Assembly: GCF_020171785.1 (NCBI RefSeq)
Contig: NZ_JAIVAE010000001.1
Span: forward strand, 16,740 to 80,739
Source of the DNA: Guptibacillus hwajinpoensis
GTDB taxonomy: Bacteria > Bacillota > Bacilli > Bacillales > Guptibacillaceae
Direction of reading: 5' to 3'
Length of the DNA: 64,000 bases
The notes beneath the pieces were generated by a model. The model saw nothing but the letters and a program-made list of their open reading frames with translations. It ran no database searches and had not been told where the DNA came from. The translations under genes and the position numbers were made by a program. Below, piece after piece: positions 63,285-64,000 of this stretch (its first letter is position 1; each line of letters opens with the position of its first letter).

Positions 63285-63394
63285 ATTGCTTTCTTATTAG
63301 GAAGACGATTATAATATGGGCAAGATATATTTGACTTATTAGCTACGAAATTCCTTTTTAAGGGAAACTGGCTTTATTTTAGGGGTGAGAAGGA

Positions 63395-63601
63395 ATGATT
63401 ACGAAAAATGCAGGTAAGCTAAGTAAGGCTTATTTTAAGTCGTATATGCAACTCGTTATGAGTTCGCGAGATTTCTCTTTAGAAAAGGCGAGGTCATATG
63501 CTTTTGAAGAACTTTTTCAAGGTGATGAAATGAAAAACGGTGAGGAAACGTATCAGAAATTTACACAAGCCTATGATGAACTTTCGCAAGAACCGCGTTA
63601 G
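63395..63601 (+). CDS. Small hypothetical protein
   Basis: 68 residues from ATG 63395 (GGTGAGAAGGA upstream). It is hydrophilic and helical (LSKAYFKSYMQLVMSSRDFSLEKARSYAFEELFQGDEMKNGEETYQKFTQAYDEL), with no known motif. Short, probably cytoplasmic; a terminator follows at 63623. Confidence 0.65.
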   Translation: MITKNAGKLSKAYFKSYMQLVMSSRDFSLEKARSYAFEELFQGDEMKNGEETYQKFTQAYDELSQEPR

Positions 63602-63622
63602 TCTAGGATGAACAGTTGATGA

Positions 63623-63646
63623 GAGACTCCCGGCAGTCTCTTTTTT
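63623..63646 (+). terminator. Terminator
   Basis: GAGACT-CCCGGC-AGTCTC followed by T6. Confidence 0.85.
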
Positions 63647-63680
63647 CATTGCTGTTTCGGTTAAAGAGAGGGGCGTTATC

Positions 63681-63779
63681 TTGTTTGGATGGGAGTATGT
63701 GCCCGATTGGTTTCCGTGGTTTGCTGTAGTCGTGGTCATATTGTTTATCGCTTTAAGCGAATGGTGGATTAGAAGATAA
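63681..63779 (+). CDS. 32-residue single-helix membrane peptide
   Basis: MFGWEYVPDWFPWFAVVVVILFIALSEWWIRR, starting at TTG 63681 ten bases after AGAGAGG. One membrane helix between tryptophan-rich ends and a basic tail. It lies between two terminators, consistent with a separate small transcript. Function unknown. Confidence 0.55.
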   Translation: MFGWEYVPDWFPWFAVVVVILFIALSEWWIRR

Positions 63780-63780
63780 A

Positions 63781-63814
63781 AAAACAGGTCAGGAATAGAA
63801 TCCTGACCTGTTTT
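63781..63814 (+). terminator. Terminator
   Basis: Perfect 14-bp stem AAAACAGGTCAGGA / TCCTGACCTGTTTT with loop ATAGAA. Confidence 0.88.
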
Positions 63815-63828
63815 CTCGAATACATTTT

Positions 63829-63881
63829 TTGAAAGGCTCAAGCGCTTGTCGGACCTAAACGGGCGCTTGCGCTTTTCTGAT
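63829..63881 (+). repeat. GC-rich intergenic repeat, copy 1
   Basis: TTGAAAGG(C/T)TC then AGCGCTTGTCGGACCT and GGGCGCTTGCGCTTTTCTGAT, shared almost fully with copy 2 at 63949-64000. GC content is well above the neighbourhood, and AGCGC/GCGCT arms can fold. The segment between the copies (CTAGCTCCAGCGCC..., CTCGAGACGCTTC) resembles a repeat seen widely in Bacillaceae intergenic regions. Confidence 0.85.
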
Positions 63882-63948
63882 CTAGCTCCAGCGCCCAGGT
63901 CCTCGAGACGCTTCACCTTTCACTCTGAACACAAAGGGCGTGTTCAAA

Positions 63949-64000
63949 TTGAAAGGTTCCAGCGCTTGTCGGACCTACCGGGCGCTTGCGCTTTTCTGAT
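63949..64000 (+). repeat. GC-rich intergenic repeat, copy 2 (cut by window end)
   Basis: Starts 120 bp after copy 1 and matches it except for a one-base length change (ACCTAAACGGG versus ACCTACCGGG). The array probably continues past base 64000. Confidence 0.85.

Overview
The window is a 64 kb stretch of a low-GC Gram-positive, endospore-forming chromosome, most likely Bacillaceae. The grounds are a gerA-type germinant receptor operon, an S-box (SAM-I) riboswitch, strong AGGAGG ribosome binding sites, frequent TTG/GTG starts, and many homologues of Bacillus proteins (YdbS/YdbT, YjzC, DUF3243, YlmA, Maa, CysJI). BCCT and OpuAC-type osmolyte proteins would suit a marine or halotolerant species, but the species cannot be named from sequence alone. 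No rRNA, tRNA, CRISPR array, complete IS or prophage was seen.

Layout. 1-5.9 kb: the 3' part of an M6 metalloprotease, a MerR/SRPBCC pair, a TetR-DHA2 efflux module with several operator-like repeats, a CGNR zinc-finger protein and a divergent thioredoxin. 6-9.6 kb: gerC, gerB and gerA on the minus strand. 9.8-12.3 kb: a NAD(P)H/FAD protein, a NirD-like Rieske protein that has lost a ligand His, and a HemD-like protein, resembling a reduced nitrite-reductase locus. 12.3-19.5 kb: small conserved proteins, membrane proteins, a YdbS/YdbT PH-domain pair and an ABC exporter with an SRPBCC protein. 20.3-27.3 kb: a complete Gram-positive Tad/Flp pilus operon, starting with a 57-aa Flp pilin and a strong hairpin. 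27.4-35 kb: MBL-fold hydrolase, YlmA-like ATPase, S-box riboswitch with cysJI, threonine synthase. 35-38 kb: MEDS protein, a degraded membrane gene, DUF1801 protein and a repeat lipoprotein.

38.2-48.8 kb is the most interesting part. A histidine kinase, an NtrC-type sigma-54 activator and a solo quaternary-amine-type binding lipoprotein form one operon. It ends at a terminator, followed by two copies of the palindrome TGTAGA(A/G)AAATTCTACA and a textbook -24/-12 sigma-54 promoter. The next operon encodes an aspartase/fumarase-superfamily lyase with altered active-site motifs, an aldehyde dehydrogenase, a zinc alcohol dehydrogenase and a BCCT transporter. I read this as a ligand-sensing, SigL-dependent uptake and catabolic system for an onium osmolyte or related compound; the substrate is unknown.

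48.9-64 kb: AlaX editing protein, PadR/HAAS pair with three operator palindromes, EmrE-type exporter with a divergent XRE-cupin regulator, SulP transporter, excisionase-like HTH protein, sugar porter, a second TetR-DHA2 module, a glycine-zipper peptide, a MerR/TipAS regulator, alpha/beta hydrolase, Maa acetyltransferase, a sporulation-type kinase, small proteins, and a GC-rich dispersed repeat running off the right edge.
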